A DNA stretch of 45,685 nt from Candidatus Omnitrophota bacterium (GCA_028687205.1 JAQUAP010000002.1:1-45685), one strand, 5' to 3'. Numbered from the stretch's first letter, positions 31,621 through 40,547 are shown. Notes: a model not told the origin generated them from the sequence alone. Numbers and translations are program-made.

Positions 31621-32522
31621 AATCTCCCTGCTATTTTAGCCGGCGTATCTTTAGCTTGAATATTAATCCATTGCACGCGCTTATCTTTCCTGAACCAGGT
31701 CAGCTGCCTCTTGGCGTAATGGCGCGTGTTGCGTTTCATCAGGCGCCTGGCCTCTGCTAAGTCATACCTGCCTGCGAGATAACCGCTCACTTCGCTTATA
31801 CCAATAGCATAACGGCTGGTCTTGCTTAATTTTTTCTTAAGCAGCCTCTTGACTTCTTTGAGCAGTCCGGCCTTAAACATTTTATCTACCCGCGCATCGA
31901 TTCTCTTATAAAGAGCGCTCCTCTCCATATTCAAACAGAAAATTCTTACGTCATAATATTTACTTAAACCCTCCCTCTCTTTCTGCAGCCCTGAGATAGG
32001 TTTCCCGGTAGCTTCAAAAACTTCCAGGGCGCGAATAATGCGCCTGGTATCATGAGGATGGATCTTCCCGGCTGCCTGGCGGTCAAGGCGTTTAAGCTTT
32101 TTATATAAATAATCCCTGCCGTATTTTGCAAGCTGCCGGTAAAGCTTTTTGCGCAGGCCGGGGTTTTGCGCCTTAGCCTTAAAAATACCGTCAATCAGTA
32201 TGGATATATACAGCCCTGTCCCGCCGCAAAAAAGCGGGGTCTTGCCTTCTTTGAGGATTTCTTTTATTTTCTTAAGGGCTTCCTGGCGGTATTTAGAAAC
32301 ATTATATTCTTTTTCGGGACGCACCATGCCGATAAGATGGTGCTTAATCTTTTTTCTTAAAAAGGCGGGCGGCTTGGAGGTAATGATATCCATGCCTTTA
32401 TAGATTTGCATGGAATCGCAGGAGATGATTTCCGCGTTGATTTTCCGGGCAAGCGCAACAGCAACCCTGGTTTTGCCTGTCGCGGTTGGCCCGGCTAAAA
32501 AGATTACTTTATTTAAGGGCAT
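31602..32522 (-). CDS. miaA: tRNA dimethylallyltransferase MiaA
   Basis: A 306-residue enzyme: P-loop LAGPTATGKTRVAVALA, then IISCDSMQIYKGMDI, GGTGLYISILIDGIF, DTRRIIRALEV and the C-terminal RNTRHYAKRQLTWFR. It adds a dimethylallyl group to A37 of tRNAs reading UNN codons (i6A). MiaB, which methylthiolates the product, is two genes upstream in the same run. Confidence 0.96.
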   Translation of the reverse strand: MPLNKVIFLAGPTATGKTRVAVALARKINAEIISCDSMQIYKGMDIITSKPPAFLRKKIKHHLIGMVRPEKEYNVSKYRQEALKKIKEILKEGKTPLFCGGTGLYISILIDGIFKAKAQNPGLRKKLYRQLAKYGRDYLYKKLKRLDRQAAGKIHPHDTRRIIRALEVFEATGKPISGLQKEREGLSKYYDVRIFCLNMERSALYKRIDARVDKMFKAGLLKEVKRLLKKKLSKTSRYAIGISEVSGYLAGRYDLAEARRLMKRNTRHYAKRQLTWFRKDKRVQWINIQAKDTPAKIAGRLWKGLY

Positions 32523-33283
32523 ATTTTGGTGGGATAACCTTCCTGCTTAAGCTTTCTGTTCAGCTCTTCTGCTTCCTGGCGGGAATTCAATCTTCCTACC
32601 TTTACCCGGTAGGTTTTTGAGCCGGACGCGCCCGGAGATTCTTCAGTATACGCGGGATACCCGCTGTTTAATAATTTCCGGGTCAGATTAGCCGCATTTG
32701 TGGAATTGGAAAACGAACCTACCTGAACAGCATAATAAGAATCAGCATTAACTTTTTGAGCCGGAAAAATATCCCGCTTCTGTTTAACTTCCGGATTTAA
32801 AGGGTAGCTCTCCTTTAATTTCGCTAAATAATCCCTGCCCTGTTTTGCATCCCCCTTTTTAAAACCAATTTCGCTTAGGCGGTAAAAAACCTGGGCTTTC
32901 AACCTGGTATCCGGATTACTTTTGAGCAATCCAAGATAAGACTCTTCGGCCTTAGCCAAGTCATCCCTTAACAGATAGGTATCGCCTAAACCCAGCCGGG
33001 CTTCTTCCTGGAACCTTGAGCCGCTGGATTCTTTAATAATGGCTTCGAAGTTAACTAAGGCGCGCGGGTAATTTCCGTCTTTTAAATAACAAAGCCCTAA
33101 AAGATAATCCAGCTCATCCGAATGCTCTCCCTGGGCAATAAGTTCCTCTCCCTCGCTTATGGCTGCCTTGTAATCTGCGCCAAGCATCTTGGTCTTCATG
33201 GAATTGAGCTCTAAGCAATAAACTTCCCGGGTAATTAAAACCAGGGATAGCGTCAATACCAGTTTAATCAGGTTTCTTGGCAT
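32513..33283 (-). CDS. TPR and SPOR domain periplasmic protein
   Basis: A 256-residue protein with a signal peptide (about residues 1-23). TPR-like helices (DELDYLLGLCYLKDGNYPRAL, ARLGLGDTYLLRDDLAKA) span about 50-165. A C-terminal SPOR domain (YYAVQVGSFSNSTNAANL to KVGRLNSRQEAEELNRKL) occupies about 183-255. SPOR domains bind glycan strands stripped of stem peptides at division sites. It overlaps miaB by 20 bases and miaA by 10. The coupling to tRNA modification is positional; I see no functional link. Confidence 0.87.
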   Translation of the reverse strand: MPRNLIKLVLTLSLVLITREVYCLELNSMKTKMLGADYKAAISEGEELIAQGEHSDELDYLLGLCYLKDGNYPRALVNFEAIIKESSGSRFQEEARLGLGDTYLLRDDLAKAEESYLGLLKSNPDTRLKAQVFYRLSEIGFKKGDAKQGRDYLAKLKESYPLNPEVKQKRDIFPAQKVNADSYYAVQVGSFSNSTNAANLTRKLLNSGYPAYTEESPGASGSKTYRVKVGRLNSRQEAEELNRKLKQEGYPTKICP

Positions 33284-34439
33284 TCTTCTTTGAAATTCCT
33301 TTTTGTAAATCCAATATTAGCTTATGCCTCTCCTCTTTATCTTCTTTTGCTACGGTATCAGCCATCTTGAAAGCTTCGGTATGCGGCCGCGAAGAATACT
33401 TGAATATATAGGCAGCGCTAAACCGGACAGCCTTGACTAAATCATAGGTGCCCTTAAAATCTTCCTCGGTTTCCGTGGGAAAGCCTACGATTATATCGCT
33501 AGTCAATGCCCCGTCTTTTACAATTTTACGATAATTATCCGCCAAAGCCAAATAAAATTTCCTTGAGTAACCGCGGTTCATCAGTTTTAAAATCCCGTCT
33601 GAACCGGATTGCACCGGAAGGTGGAGGTATTTTTTCAGCTTCCCCAGATCATTCATCGCCTTAAATAAATCAATAGAGGTATCCCTGGGGTGCGAAGTAA
33701 TAAAACTAAATTCTTTTAATCCCTTTATCGCATCAACCCGCCCTAAAAGCTTAATGAAATCCACCTTATCATATTTATAAGCATTTACGTTCTGGCCAAG
33801 GAGAGTAAAGCGGGTTATCCCTTTTTTTAGGGCTGCCTGTATCTCTTTCAGGATATCTTTATGATTACGGTTATGTAATCCGCCCCGGACATAGGGCACC
33901 ACGCAATAAGAACAGAAATTAGAGCACCCTTCGGAAATAACTACATAGGCGTGGTTCTTATCCTGGTAAAAACCGGTATGATAAATTTCTTCGGGCCGGC
34001 ATTCCCCCTCTGTTTCAAATATTTTTCTTTCAAAAATAGCTTTATCTTTGCTGAGCCTGGCGATAATGCCCGGAATTTTTTCAATATCCGCCGGCCCGAC
34101 CACAAAACTGACATTGGGCGAGCGCTCAAAAACCCCCTGCCCGTAATTCTGGGCCATGCAGCCTATCACACCGATAAGCTTGCCGTTTTTAAAGCGGCCG
34201 ATTTCGCTCCAGACCTTATCTTCGGCATGCTGGCGCACTGAACAGGTGTTAAGGATAATAATATCCGCTTTAGCCGGATCATGGCAAATCTTATGCCCTG
34301 ATTTCTGAAGCAACCCGGATACTACTTCCGAATCGCGGGTATTCATCTGACAGCCGAAAGTACGGAGAAAAACTCTTTTGCTATACAAATTTGATCTTTC
34401 TGGCGGCGAGGAACAACATCCGCAGGAGTAACCAGCCAT
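33264..34439 (-). CDS. miaB: tRNA-2-methylthio-N6-dimethylallyladenosine synthase MiaB, TRAM-less
   Basis: A 391-residue radical-SAM methylthiotransferase. UPF0004 cysteines are in TFGCQMN, NTCSVRQ and GVIGCMAQ; the radical-SAM cluster is SEGCSNFCSYC (CxxxCxxC). Later motifs are FTLLGQNVNAY, LPVQSGSDGILKLMNRGYSR and DIIVGFPTETEEDF, all MiaB-like. The protein stops at about the point where the C-terminal TRAM domain normally begins, about 60 residues short of the usual form. The ATG at 34439 has a strong GGAGGTG site but adds a Cys-rich MAGYSCGCCSS stretch and overlaps the preceding gene by 59 bases; a TTG at 34388 is the alternative. Confidence 0.9.
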   Translation of the reverse strand: MAGYSCGCCSSPPERSNLYSKRVFLRTFGCQMNTRDSEVVSGLLQKSGHKICHDPAKADIIILNTCSVRQHAEDKVWSEIGRFKNGKLIGVIGCMAQNYGQGVFERSPNVSFVVGPADIEKIPGIIARLSKDKAIFERKIFETEGECRPEEIYHTGFYQDKNHAYVVISEGCSNFCSYCVVPYVRGGLHNRNHKDILKEIQAALKKGITRFTLLGQNVNAYKYDKVDFIKLLGRVDAIKGLKEFSFITSHPRDTSIDLFKAMNDLGKLKKYLHLPVQSGSDGILKLMNRGYSRKFYLALADNYRKIVKDGALTSDIIVGFPTETEEDFKGTYDLVKAVRFSAAYIFKYSSRPHTEAFKMADTVAKEDKEERHKLILDLQKGISKKNAKKPD

Positions 34440-35829
34440 GCTGCCACCTCCGGATGTTCGTCCTGCCGTATTTACGTTCCTGGTAGCGCACCGGCATATC
34501 TGCTATTTTAAGATTTAAATATGCCGCGCCAAGAATAAGGTCAAAATCTGCGAACGGGTCTAAATCTCCGAAATATCCGCAGTTTTCTGAAATCTTAAGA
34601 TAGTCTTTGCGCCAGAGCGCCTTTGTCCCGCAAAGGGTATCTTTAATATGCTGGCCGATGAGCCACGAAAAAACAATACTGAAAAATTTATTAGCCAATA
34701 AATTTAAAAAACGCATCGCCTTCTGCTGCCGCGGGTAGAGCAGGCGCACGCCGTTGACAAAATCAGCCTTGCCGTTACATAAACACTCATAGAACCTCGG
34801 TAAATCTTCCGGAGAGACGCTCAGGTCGCTATCTAAAATCACCAGTATATCTGCGCTGGCGTTGGCAAAACCAAGGCGCACCGCATCGCCCTTGCCTGTT
34901 CCTTCTTGCCTATATACTTTACATTTTAAAGCGGGGTAATCCGCGATACATTTACGTATAACCTCAAAGCTATCATCCTTGGAATGCCCCTCGACAAAAA
35001 TAAGCTCTGTCTCCTTGCCTAGGCTCGGCATCCGCTCAAATATTTGCGCAATATTACCGGCTTCGTTACGCACGGGGATAATCACCGAAACTGACGGCGG
35101 GCTAACGGCAATCCGGACTTTAGGTGCCGGCCGCGCTACCATAAAATTAGTCAAAGCCATCATATTAAACGGCCAAAACTTTACCAGAAAAGAGTTGGCG
35201 AACTCCTTAAGCAGGGGCACCGGCAAAGGGCATAAAATCTCAGTCCAGGAACGCATAACTTCAAAATCGGTAAGATATAATAAATTCGCCAAATCCTGCC
35301 TGGTCACCCAGTTTTGAGGAAGTAAAGGCTGCGCAACCCCAAAATTTTGGGCAAGCCGCAATAGCGGCATCCAAACATTGCTGTAAAAATTAAAAATAAT
35401 CCGCGTGTGCGGGGCTAAGACTAAGCTTAATCTCTTTAAAACACCCTGGATATCCCATAAATCATTTACCAGGTCAGAAAGGATAACCACGTCAAACTGC
35501 GCGTCAACGCTGAAAGCCTGGGCATCCGCCTGTATAAATTGAAGCTCGGGATGGCGCTCTTTTGCCTGCCGGAGCATTTCTGCGGAAAAATCCACTCCCA
35601 CGCCAACGCCTGGTTTTAACGCGCTTAATAAATCGCCGCAGCCACAGCCAATCTCAAGGACACGCTGGCCTGGCTTAACGATAGACCTGTAAATATCTCT
35701 CAAGCGACGGTGATAATACCCGCCCCACCTCCTTTGCTTATCCAAATTACGGGCAAGCCTGTCCCAGTGGGCAATGCGCGCCTGCTTAAAATCAGCGTAT
35801 AAAAAATTATCTAGCAGCTGGCCCTCCAT
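34381..35829 (-). CDS. Fusion of SAM methyltransferase and family 2 glycosyltransferase
   Basis: A 482-residue protein with two enzyme domains. Residues about 1-235 are a class I methyltransferase (VLEIGCGCGDLL, VGVDFSAEML, FDVVILSDLVNDL). From about residue 245 a GT2 domain follows (VSVIIPVRNEAGNI, LIFVEGHSKDD, GKGDAVRLGF, and DxD in VILDSDLS), closest in look to dolichol-phosphate-mannose synthase-type enzymes that charge a polyprenyl phosphate. No clear membrane helix is seen apart from a hydrophobic C-terminal stretch. It overlaps the GT-C-like gene by 19 bases, so a donor made by this protein may be used by that membrane transferase. The acceptor is unknown. Confidence 0.85.
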   Translation of the reverse strand: MEGQLLDNFLYADFKQARIAHWDRLARNLDKQRRWGGYYHRRLRDIYRSIVKPGQRVLEIGCGCGDLLSALKPGVGVGVDFSAEMLRQAKERHPELQFIQADAQAFSVDAQFDVVILSDLVNDLWDIQGVLKRLSLVLAPHTRIIFNFYSNVWMPLLRLAQNFGVAQPLLPQNWVTRQDLANLLYLTDFEVMRSWTEILCPLPVPLLKEFANSFLVKFWPFNMMALTNFMVARPAPKVRIAVSPPSVSVIIPVRNEAGNIAQIFERMPSLGKETELIFVEGHSKDDSFEVIRKCIADYPALKCKVYRQEGTGKGDAVRLGFANASADILVILDSDLSVSPEDLPRFYECLCNGKADFVNGVRLLYPRQQKAMRFLNLLANKFFSIVFSWLIGQHIKDTLCGTKALWRKDYLKISENCGYFGDLDPFADFDLILGAAYLNLKIADMPVRYQERKYGRTNIRRWQHGWLLLRMLFLAARKIKFV

Positions 35830-37184
35830 TTATCTCCCGCTTGCAAACAGATAAAAAATAAGACGAGTGTTACCAGGTGTAAAGGAAGCCTGTCCACGGA
35901 GTTAAAAATTTGTAATTCTAAATCCGCTAGGCTCATCGGCCATACAATATAAACAGTAAAATAAAACCCTACCTGCAAAATAATGATCAATAAGAAAAAC
36001 CAGGCCAGCTTTTCCCGGGGCCTGATCAAAAACCATACCAGTGCGATAATAAAACCTACCCAGAAAATATTCCATTTTCCTATATCCAGCCCATGTCTAA
36101 CCCAGATGTCTAAAGCCAGGGGCAACCGTTGTTTTATCAGCTCCAATAAGTTCCCGGCCGGCCCCTGGAAATAGGTGACCCTGATCCCAAAGTAATACTT
36201 GAATAACAACCAGGGCAAATAAATCAATGCCGGTATAAATGCAACTATGGAGAGGAACTTTTTTTTATTGCTATCTAACTTAAACAGCAGGCAGATTACC
36301 AGGCAACTCAAAAGCAAGGCTGCCCAAAAACCAAACCCTTCATTTTTTACCCACATCCCCAGCCCTATAAAAAAAGCGCCAAACATAAGAAAAAAATTAT
36401 CCTGCTCTTTTAAATACCTCCAGGTATACAGGATGCCTGCGGTTATATAAAAGGCAAGCGGCACATCCATATAAGCGGTGGAAGCCATATTGACCAAACT
36501 GGGAATGGTAGCTAAAACCAGGCAGCCTCCTAAGGCGAACTCAACCTTGAATAGCCTTCTAAGCTGATAGTAAAACAAGGCGATAGTGGCCGCGTAGAAA
36601 AATGAGCAAAAAAGTTTTATCAATGGTTCATGTACTTGACCCAGGAAAAAATAAATATACGTTTCCACAAACGGCATGAGTACCGGATAGTCGGGATGGG
36701 CAAAACCGGGAAAGCCGACGCAGGAGTACACGGAAAAAGTCCTCTCATGAAAAAATATCTTGGCCTTAAATCCCCAGCTGGCCCAGGCATCCCAGGCATT
36801 AAAGGGAAGGCTGGATGACTTTAAAAACACATAAGCTATTTCCCAGATAATGATGGCAAGTAAAAATATTGCCAGGGGCGAGAAAGAGAGCCTTTGCCTA
36901 TGCCAGGATGTAGCGCGATAACAGAAAAAGTTTTCTTTCAGCTTTAAGGCCGCAAAAGCAAGGAAAGCGATTTGAAAAGACAAAAGGTAACCTAAGCTAA
37001 GCGGATATTTAAGCAGCGCTAATAAAAAAGCCTCCAGGCCCACGAACCCTACGCCCATCCCGAAAGCCAGGCACAAGATTTCTCCTATCGGCAGTTCTTT
37101 TTTAGGGCCGGGGAATAACCTTAATACGGCGTATCCCGTAATGATTATGCTAAAAACAGCTAATGTAAATTTAAAGAAAACCAT
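35811..37184 (-). CDS. Polytopic membrane protein, GT-C glycosyltransferase-like
   Basis: A 457-residue protein with about 11 hydrophobic segments. The first large periplasmic loop holds LPFNAWDAWASWGFKAK and later FAHPDYPVLMPFVETY; an acidic residue in this loop is typical of GT-C enzymes (ArnT/PMT/GT39-like) that use polyprenyl-linked sugars. I do not recognise a specific family. It lies between a small membrane protein and the methyltransferase-GT2 fusion in one operon. Transfer of a sugar on the outer face of the inner membrane is the best inference. Confidence 0.7.
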   Translation of the reverse strand: MVFFKFTLAVFSIIITGYAVLRLFPGPKKELPIGEILCLAFGMGVGFVGLEAFLLALLKYPLSLGYLLSFQIAFLAFAALKLKENFFCYRATSWHRQRLSFSPLAIFLLAIIIWEIAYVFLKSSSLPFNAWDAWASWGFKAKIFFHERTFSVYSCVGFPGFAHPDYPVLMPFVETYIYFFLGQVHEPLIKLFCSFFYAATIALFYYQLRRLFKVEFALGGCLVLATIPSLVNMASTAYMDVPLAFYITAGILYTWRYLKEQDNFFLMFGAFFIGLGMWVKNEGFGFWAALLLSCLVICLLFKLDSNKKKFLSIVAFIPALIYLPWLLFKYYFGIRVTYFQGPAGNLLELIKQRLPLALDIWVRHGLDIGKWNIFWVGFIIALVWFLIRPREKLAWFFLLIIILQVGFYFTVYIVWPMSLADLELQIFNSVDRLPLHLVTLVLFFICLQAGDKWRASC

Positions 37185-37194
37185 TTCCGGATAG

Positions 37195-37596
37195 CTAACG
37201 GTCAGTAAGTTTTAAAGCCTTGGCATCAGTATCAAATATGATAATATATTTGGGCTCCGCGGTTATGCCCTGCCCCCGCAATATCTTCCGCGGGTAAAGA
37301 AGGTAGGAAAGTTTACCGACGAAATATTCTTTAAGAAACCAGTTTGGCGTCCTGAAATCAGGCTCTCTGGGAAGAGACTTAAATACGATATTCTCCCTCT
37401 CTCCTACTCCCGCCGCGCATTGCTTGACAAAATTATAAAAATTGCCATCGACAAGCTTATGTTTCTGCTCGAGGCTTAAAGGATATATAGGAAGCAGGAG
37501 ATTAAATGTCTGCCGCGCCTGGACAAGCACCAGCTCAAATGCCAGGATGCACCAGATGCAAAAAATCATTACCACTAATTTCTTCTCTATAACCAT
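37195..37596 (-). CDS. Small single-pass membrane protein of unknown function
   Basis: A 133-residue protein: one N-terminal hydrophobic helix (about residues 7-24), then a soluble part with the aromatic-rich stretch FRTPNWFLKEYFVGKLSYLLYP and a C-terminal IIIFDTDAKAL. The soluble part is probably periplasmic. I recognise no named domain. It is the first gene of the glycosylation module and lies 10 bases before the GT-C-like gene, so it may be an accessory subunit. Confidence 0.6.
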   Translation of the reverse strand: MVIEKKLVVMIFCIWCILAFELVLVQARQTFNLLLPIYPLSLEQKHKLVDGNFYNFVKQCAAGVGERENIVFKSLPREPDFRTPNWFLKEYFVGKLSYLLYPRKILRGQGITAEPKYIIIFDTDAKALKLTDR

Positions 37597-37608
37597 AACT
37601 TAAAAACG

Positions 37609-37637
37609 ATTATATACCAGCTAAAACTCCGCGGCAA
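37609..37637 (-). promoter_or_regulatory. sigma-70 promoter for the glycosylation-miaB-miaA-hflX run
   Basis: On the minus strand TTGCCG (37632-37637) and a perfect TATAAT (37609-37614) are 17 bases apart, 12 bases before the start codon, so the leader would be very short. Confidence 0.6.
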
Positions 37638-37647
37638 GCATAATTCT

Positions 37648-39750
37648 CTACCCTAGCTTCAAATTACGCAATCTAAGAGAGTTTCCTATTACCGAAACCG
37701 AGCTAAAGCTCATCGCCGCTGCGGCAAACATCGGGTTTAAGAGCAGCCCGAAAAAAGGATAGAGCGCGCCGGCCGCGACAGGGACGCCAAGGGTATTATA
37801 GAGAAAGGCAAAGAAAAGATTCTGCCGGATATTACGCATAACGCTTCGGCTCAGGCGCAGGGCCTTGACAATTCCGTTTAAGTCACCCTTAACCAGAGTA
37901 ATCCCCGCGCTCTCAATCGCTACATCCGTTCCCGTACCCATAGCCACGCCGACGTCGGCTTCGGCTAATGCCGGAGCGTCATTAATCCCATCCCCGGCTA
38001 CCATTACTTTTGCCCCTGCGGCCTTTAACTTTTTTACTATTTCCACTTTAGCCTTTGGCGTAAGTTCTGCATGAACTTCATTGATGCCTAATTCTTGCGC
38101 GATAGCTTGCGCTGTCTTCTTATTGTCGCCCGTCAACATAATTACTTTTAAGCCCATTTTATGCAATGCGCGGATTGCTCCAGGCGTTGTCTGCTTGATG
38201 GAGTCGGCAATCCCAAGGATCCCCGCTACCTGCCGGTCAACGGCTATCCAGGTAACTGTCCTGGCCATGCCCTGAAGCTCAACGGATTTTTTCTCCAGCT
38301 CTTCAGGTAATTTTATACCGGCATCCTGAATAAATTTTTGCTTTCCCAGTAAAACCTCTTTTCCGCCTGCTTTAGCGCTCAGGCCTGCTCCGGTTAGCGA
38401 TTGGAAATCTTCCACCGGAACGATCTTGCCTCCCTGCTCTTTTACATAATTAACCACTGCGCGGCTTAAAGGATGTTCGCTATTCTGCCCGACAGAAGCG
38501 GCTATATCCAATAACGCCTGCTTATCCCAATTCTGCGCTGTTATAGCGGCGGTTACTTGCGGCGAGCCAACGGTCAGGGTCCCTGTTTTATCTATAAGGA
38601 GATGCGTGATTTTTTCGGCTTTTTCAATTGCCTCTGCGTTTTTGATTAAGATACCCGACTGCGCGCCCCTGCCGACGCCGACCATTACTGACATGGGCGT
38701 TGCCAGGCCTAAGACGCAGGGACAGGCAATAATTAAAACCGATATGGCGCTGACTAAGGCATAGGCTAAAGCCGGCGCTGGCCCGAATAAGGCCCAGGTA
38801 ATAAAAGCAACTGCCGCGCACCCTAACACGGCAGGGATAAAATAAGCGGAGACCTTATCGGCGAGTTTTTGAATGGGCGCCCGGCTGCGTTCGGCATCCG
38901 TCACCATTTGCACAATCTGGGCAAGGATAGTTTCCGGGCCTACCTTTTCCACCCGCAGGATAAAAGTACCGGTCTGATTAACGGTTGCGCCGATGACCCG
39001 CTCTCCTTCTTTTTTATTTACGGGAAACGCTTCCCCGGAAAGCATTGATTCATCGAGTGCGCTATTACCTTCAATGATTATGCCGTCCAAGGGGACTTTT
39101 TCTCCCGGCCGTACACGCAATAAATCCCCTTTCCTAATCTCCTCAATGGCAATATCTTCTTCCCGCCCATCCCGGATACGGTGCGCCTCCCTGGCAGCCA
39201 GGCCGATTAATGCCTTGATTGCCTGGCCTGTCCTGTTGCGGGCCCTTGCTTCAAGGAGCTGGCCGAGGAGCACCAGGACCGTGATAACCGCGGCTGCTTC
39301 AAAATAGAGGCCCAGCTCACCGTTTTTTTTCAAGGCATCAGGGAAGATGCCCGGAAAGAGGATGGCTAAAGCGCTAAAACCATAGGCCGCAGCCACACCT
39401 ATAGCAATCAGGGTAAACATATTAAGGCTTTGATTTACTATGGACTTCCACGCTTTTACAAAGAAGATGTCCCCCGTCCATAAGACTACGGGGGTTGCCA
39501 GGAAAAACTGCAGCCAGCGGGAACCCGGAACCATTTCAATAATGGTCAATAGAAAAACAGGGATGGTTAAAGCTAATCCTATCCAGAATTTACGCGCCAA
39601 AAGCCGCATTTCCTTATCTTCCTCTTCCGGCCCGGAGAGCCGGGCAGTCCCGGGCTCAAGACGCATGCCGCACTTTGGGCAATCACCCGGCTTATCCTGT
39701 GCAACTTCAGGATGCATCGGGCAAATATAGGTATAACCTTGTTTATCCAA
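37648..39750 (-). CDS. copA: Copper-type P1B ATPase with N-terminal heavy-metal-binding domain
   Basis: A 700-residue metal pump. The N-terminus carries YTYICPMHPEV and CPKCGMRLEP, the short heavy-metal-binding (HMBD) domain instead of a GMTCxxC ferredoxin-like domain. Eight membrane helices are expected, with CPC in ACPCVLGLATP, the phosphorylation site DKTGTLT, SEHPLSRAVV, and GDGINDAPALAEADVG. It should export Cu(I), possibly Ag. I place the start at the TTG at 39750 because GGAGG lies 5-6 bases upstream; the longer GTG start at 39780 would lie inside the terminator hairpin. No chaperone or metal regulator gene is nearby. Confidence 0.92.
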   Translation of the reverse strand: MDKQGYTYICPMHPEVAQDKPGDCPKCGMRLEPGTARLSGPEEEDKEMRLLARKFWIGLALTIPVFLLTIIEMVPGSRWLQFFLATPVVLWTGDIFFVKAWKSIVNQSLNMFTLIAIGVAAAYGFSALAILFPGIFPDALKKNGELGLYFEAAAVITVLVLLGQLLEARARNRTGQAIKALIGLAAREAHRIRDGREEDIAIEEIRKGDLLRVRPGEKVPLDGIIIEGNSALDESMLSGEAFPVNKKEGERVIGATVNQTGTFILRVEKVGPETILAQIVQMVTDAERSRAPIQKLADKVSAYFIPAVLGCAAVAFITWALFGPAPALAYALVSAISVLIIACPCVLGLATPMSVMVGVGRGAQSGILIKNAEAIEKAEKITHLLIDKTGTLTVGSPQVTAAITAQNWDKQALLDIAASVGQNSEHPLSRAVVNYVKEQGGKIVPVEDFQSLTGAGLSAKAGGKEVLLGKQKFIQDAGIKLPEELEKKSVELQGMARTVTWIAVDRQVAGILGIADSIKQTTPGAIRALHKMGLKVIMLTGDNKKTAQAIAQELGINEVHAELTPKAKVEIVKKLKAAGAKVMVAGDGINDAPALAEADVGVAMGTGTDVAIESAGITLVKGDLNGIVKALRLSRSVMRNIRQNLFFAFLYNTLGVPVAAGALYPFFGLLLNPMFAAAAMSFSSVSVIGNSLRLRNLKLG

Positions 39751-39763
39751 AAATTCCTCCGCT

Positions 39764-39803
39764 AATAAAAAACCCCGCACTTTTAATTAAAAGTGCGGGG
39801 TTT
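39764..39803 (-). terminator. strong intrinsic terminator after the MscS-like gene, directly before copA
   Basis: A perfect 34-bp palindrome (39770-39803, core CCCCGCACTTTT and AAAAGTGCGGGG) is followed on the minus strand by a run of six T. It lies 27 bases after the MscS-like stop codon and only 19 bases before the copA start codon. Confidence 0.85.
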
Positions 39804-39830
39804 GTTTATCTACCGCTGTAAAACATCTAC

Positions 39831-40508
39831 CTATTTCTTCTTCAACTTATCAAGAAAATCATCCAAAAATTTACCCGCGATATCCTTGCAGCCTAAGCCA
39901 AAAGCTAAGGCTAAACCTAAGCCTATGCTGGCCAGGGCTATGCCCAAGGTTAACTCGGTGATGCGGATGCCGATATTAAGCTGCTCTAAACCTACGAATA
40001 CAGCAAAAATAACAATAACCACTTCTACGATCTTAGCTAAGATTTTTCCCTGGCTAAGCCCGGCATTATTAGCTGCTGTAACGACAATATTCCTTAATAT
40101 AGTAGCGGCAAACATACCTAATATCAGGATAAATATAGCGGCGATGACGTTAGGTATATAAAGCACTACTTTATTCAGTAAATCTGCGGCTATCGTCAGG
40201 CCTATGGCATTAATGGCGACCATAAAAGTGACTAAAAGCGCCAACCAATAGCAGATTATCCCGATTAACTCTGAAAGGGAAAACCCTATGCCGCCCTTTT
40301 CCAACAAAGCTTCCAATCCAATACGGTCAGAAAGCTCATCGATCTTGACCATCCTTAAACCCTTGGTCACTATTGTCCGGATGATCTTAGAGATGACCCA
40401 ACCGACAATGAGGATAATAAGCACTAACAGAACGTTCGTTACGAACTGGCCTATTTGAGCAAGGACGCTCCTGGCTGGTTCTAGCAAAACTACTTGCCAA
40501 CTACTCAT
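39831..40508 (-). CDS. MscS-related mechanosensitive channel protein with TM-helix repeats
   Basis: A 225-residue membrane protein with about five hydrophobic segments. Two stretches (VTNVLLVLIILIVGWVISK and LYIPNVIAAIFILILGMFAA) are the conserved TM-helix repeat found in small MscS-like proteins. The glycine/alanine-rich GIALASIGLGLALAFGLG followed by KDIAGKFLDDFL resembles the MscS pore helix. The large cytoplasmic MscS domain is absent. It is expected to respond to osmotic stress. It has its own promoter, a strong GGAGGTGGAGG site and a terminator. Confidence 0.82.
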   Translation of the reverse strand: MSSWQVVLLEPARSVLAQIGQFVTNVLLVLIILIVGWVISKIIRTIVTKGLRMVKIDELSDRIGLEALLEKGGIGFSLSELIGIICYWLALLVTFMVAINAIGLTIAADLLNKVVLYIPNVIAAIFILILGMFAATILRNIVVTAANNAGLSQGKILAKIVEVVIVIFAVFVGLEQLNIGIRITELTLGIALASIGLGLALAFGLGCKDIAGKFLDDFLDKLKKK

Positions 40509-40547
40509 CCTCCACCTCCTTTGGTTAGTGTTGCCTGATTTCCTTTA

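Noticed and set aside
33264..33300. Frameshift explaining the short MiaB
   Set aside because: The other frames just downstream encode the signal peptide of the SPOR protein and not TRAM residues, so a simple frameshift is unlikely.
39751..39780. GTG start for the copper ATPase
   Set aside because: It lies inside the terminator palindrome, whereas the TTG at 39750 has a GGAGG site at correct spacing.
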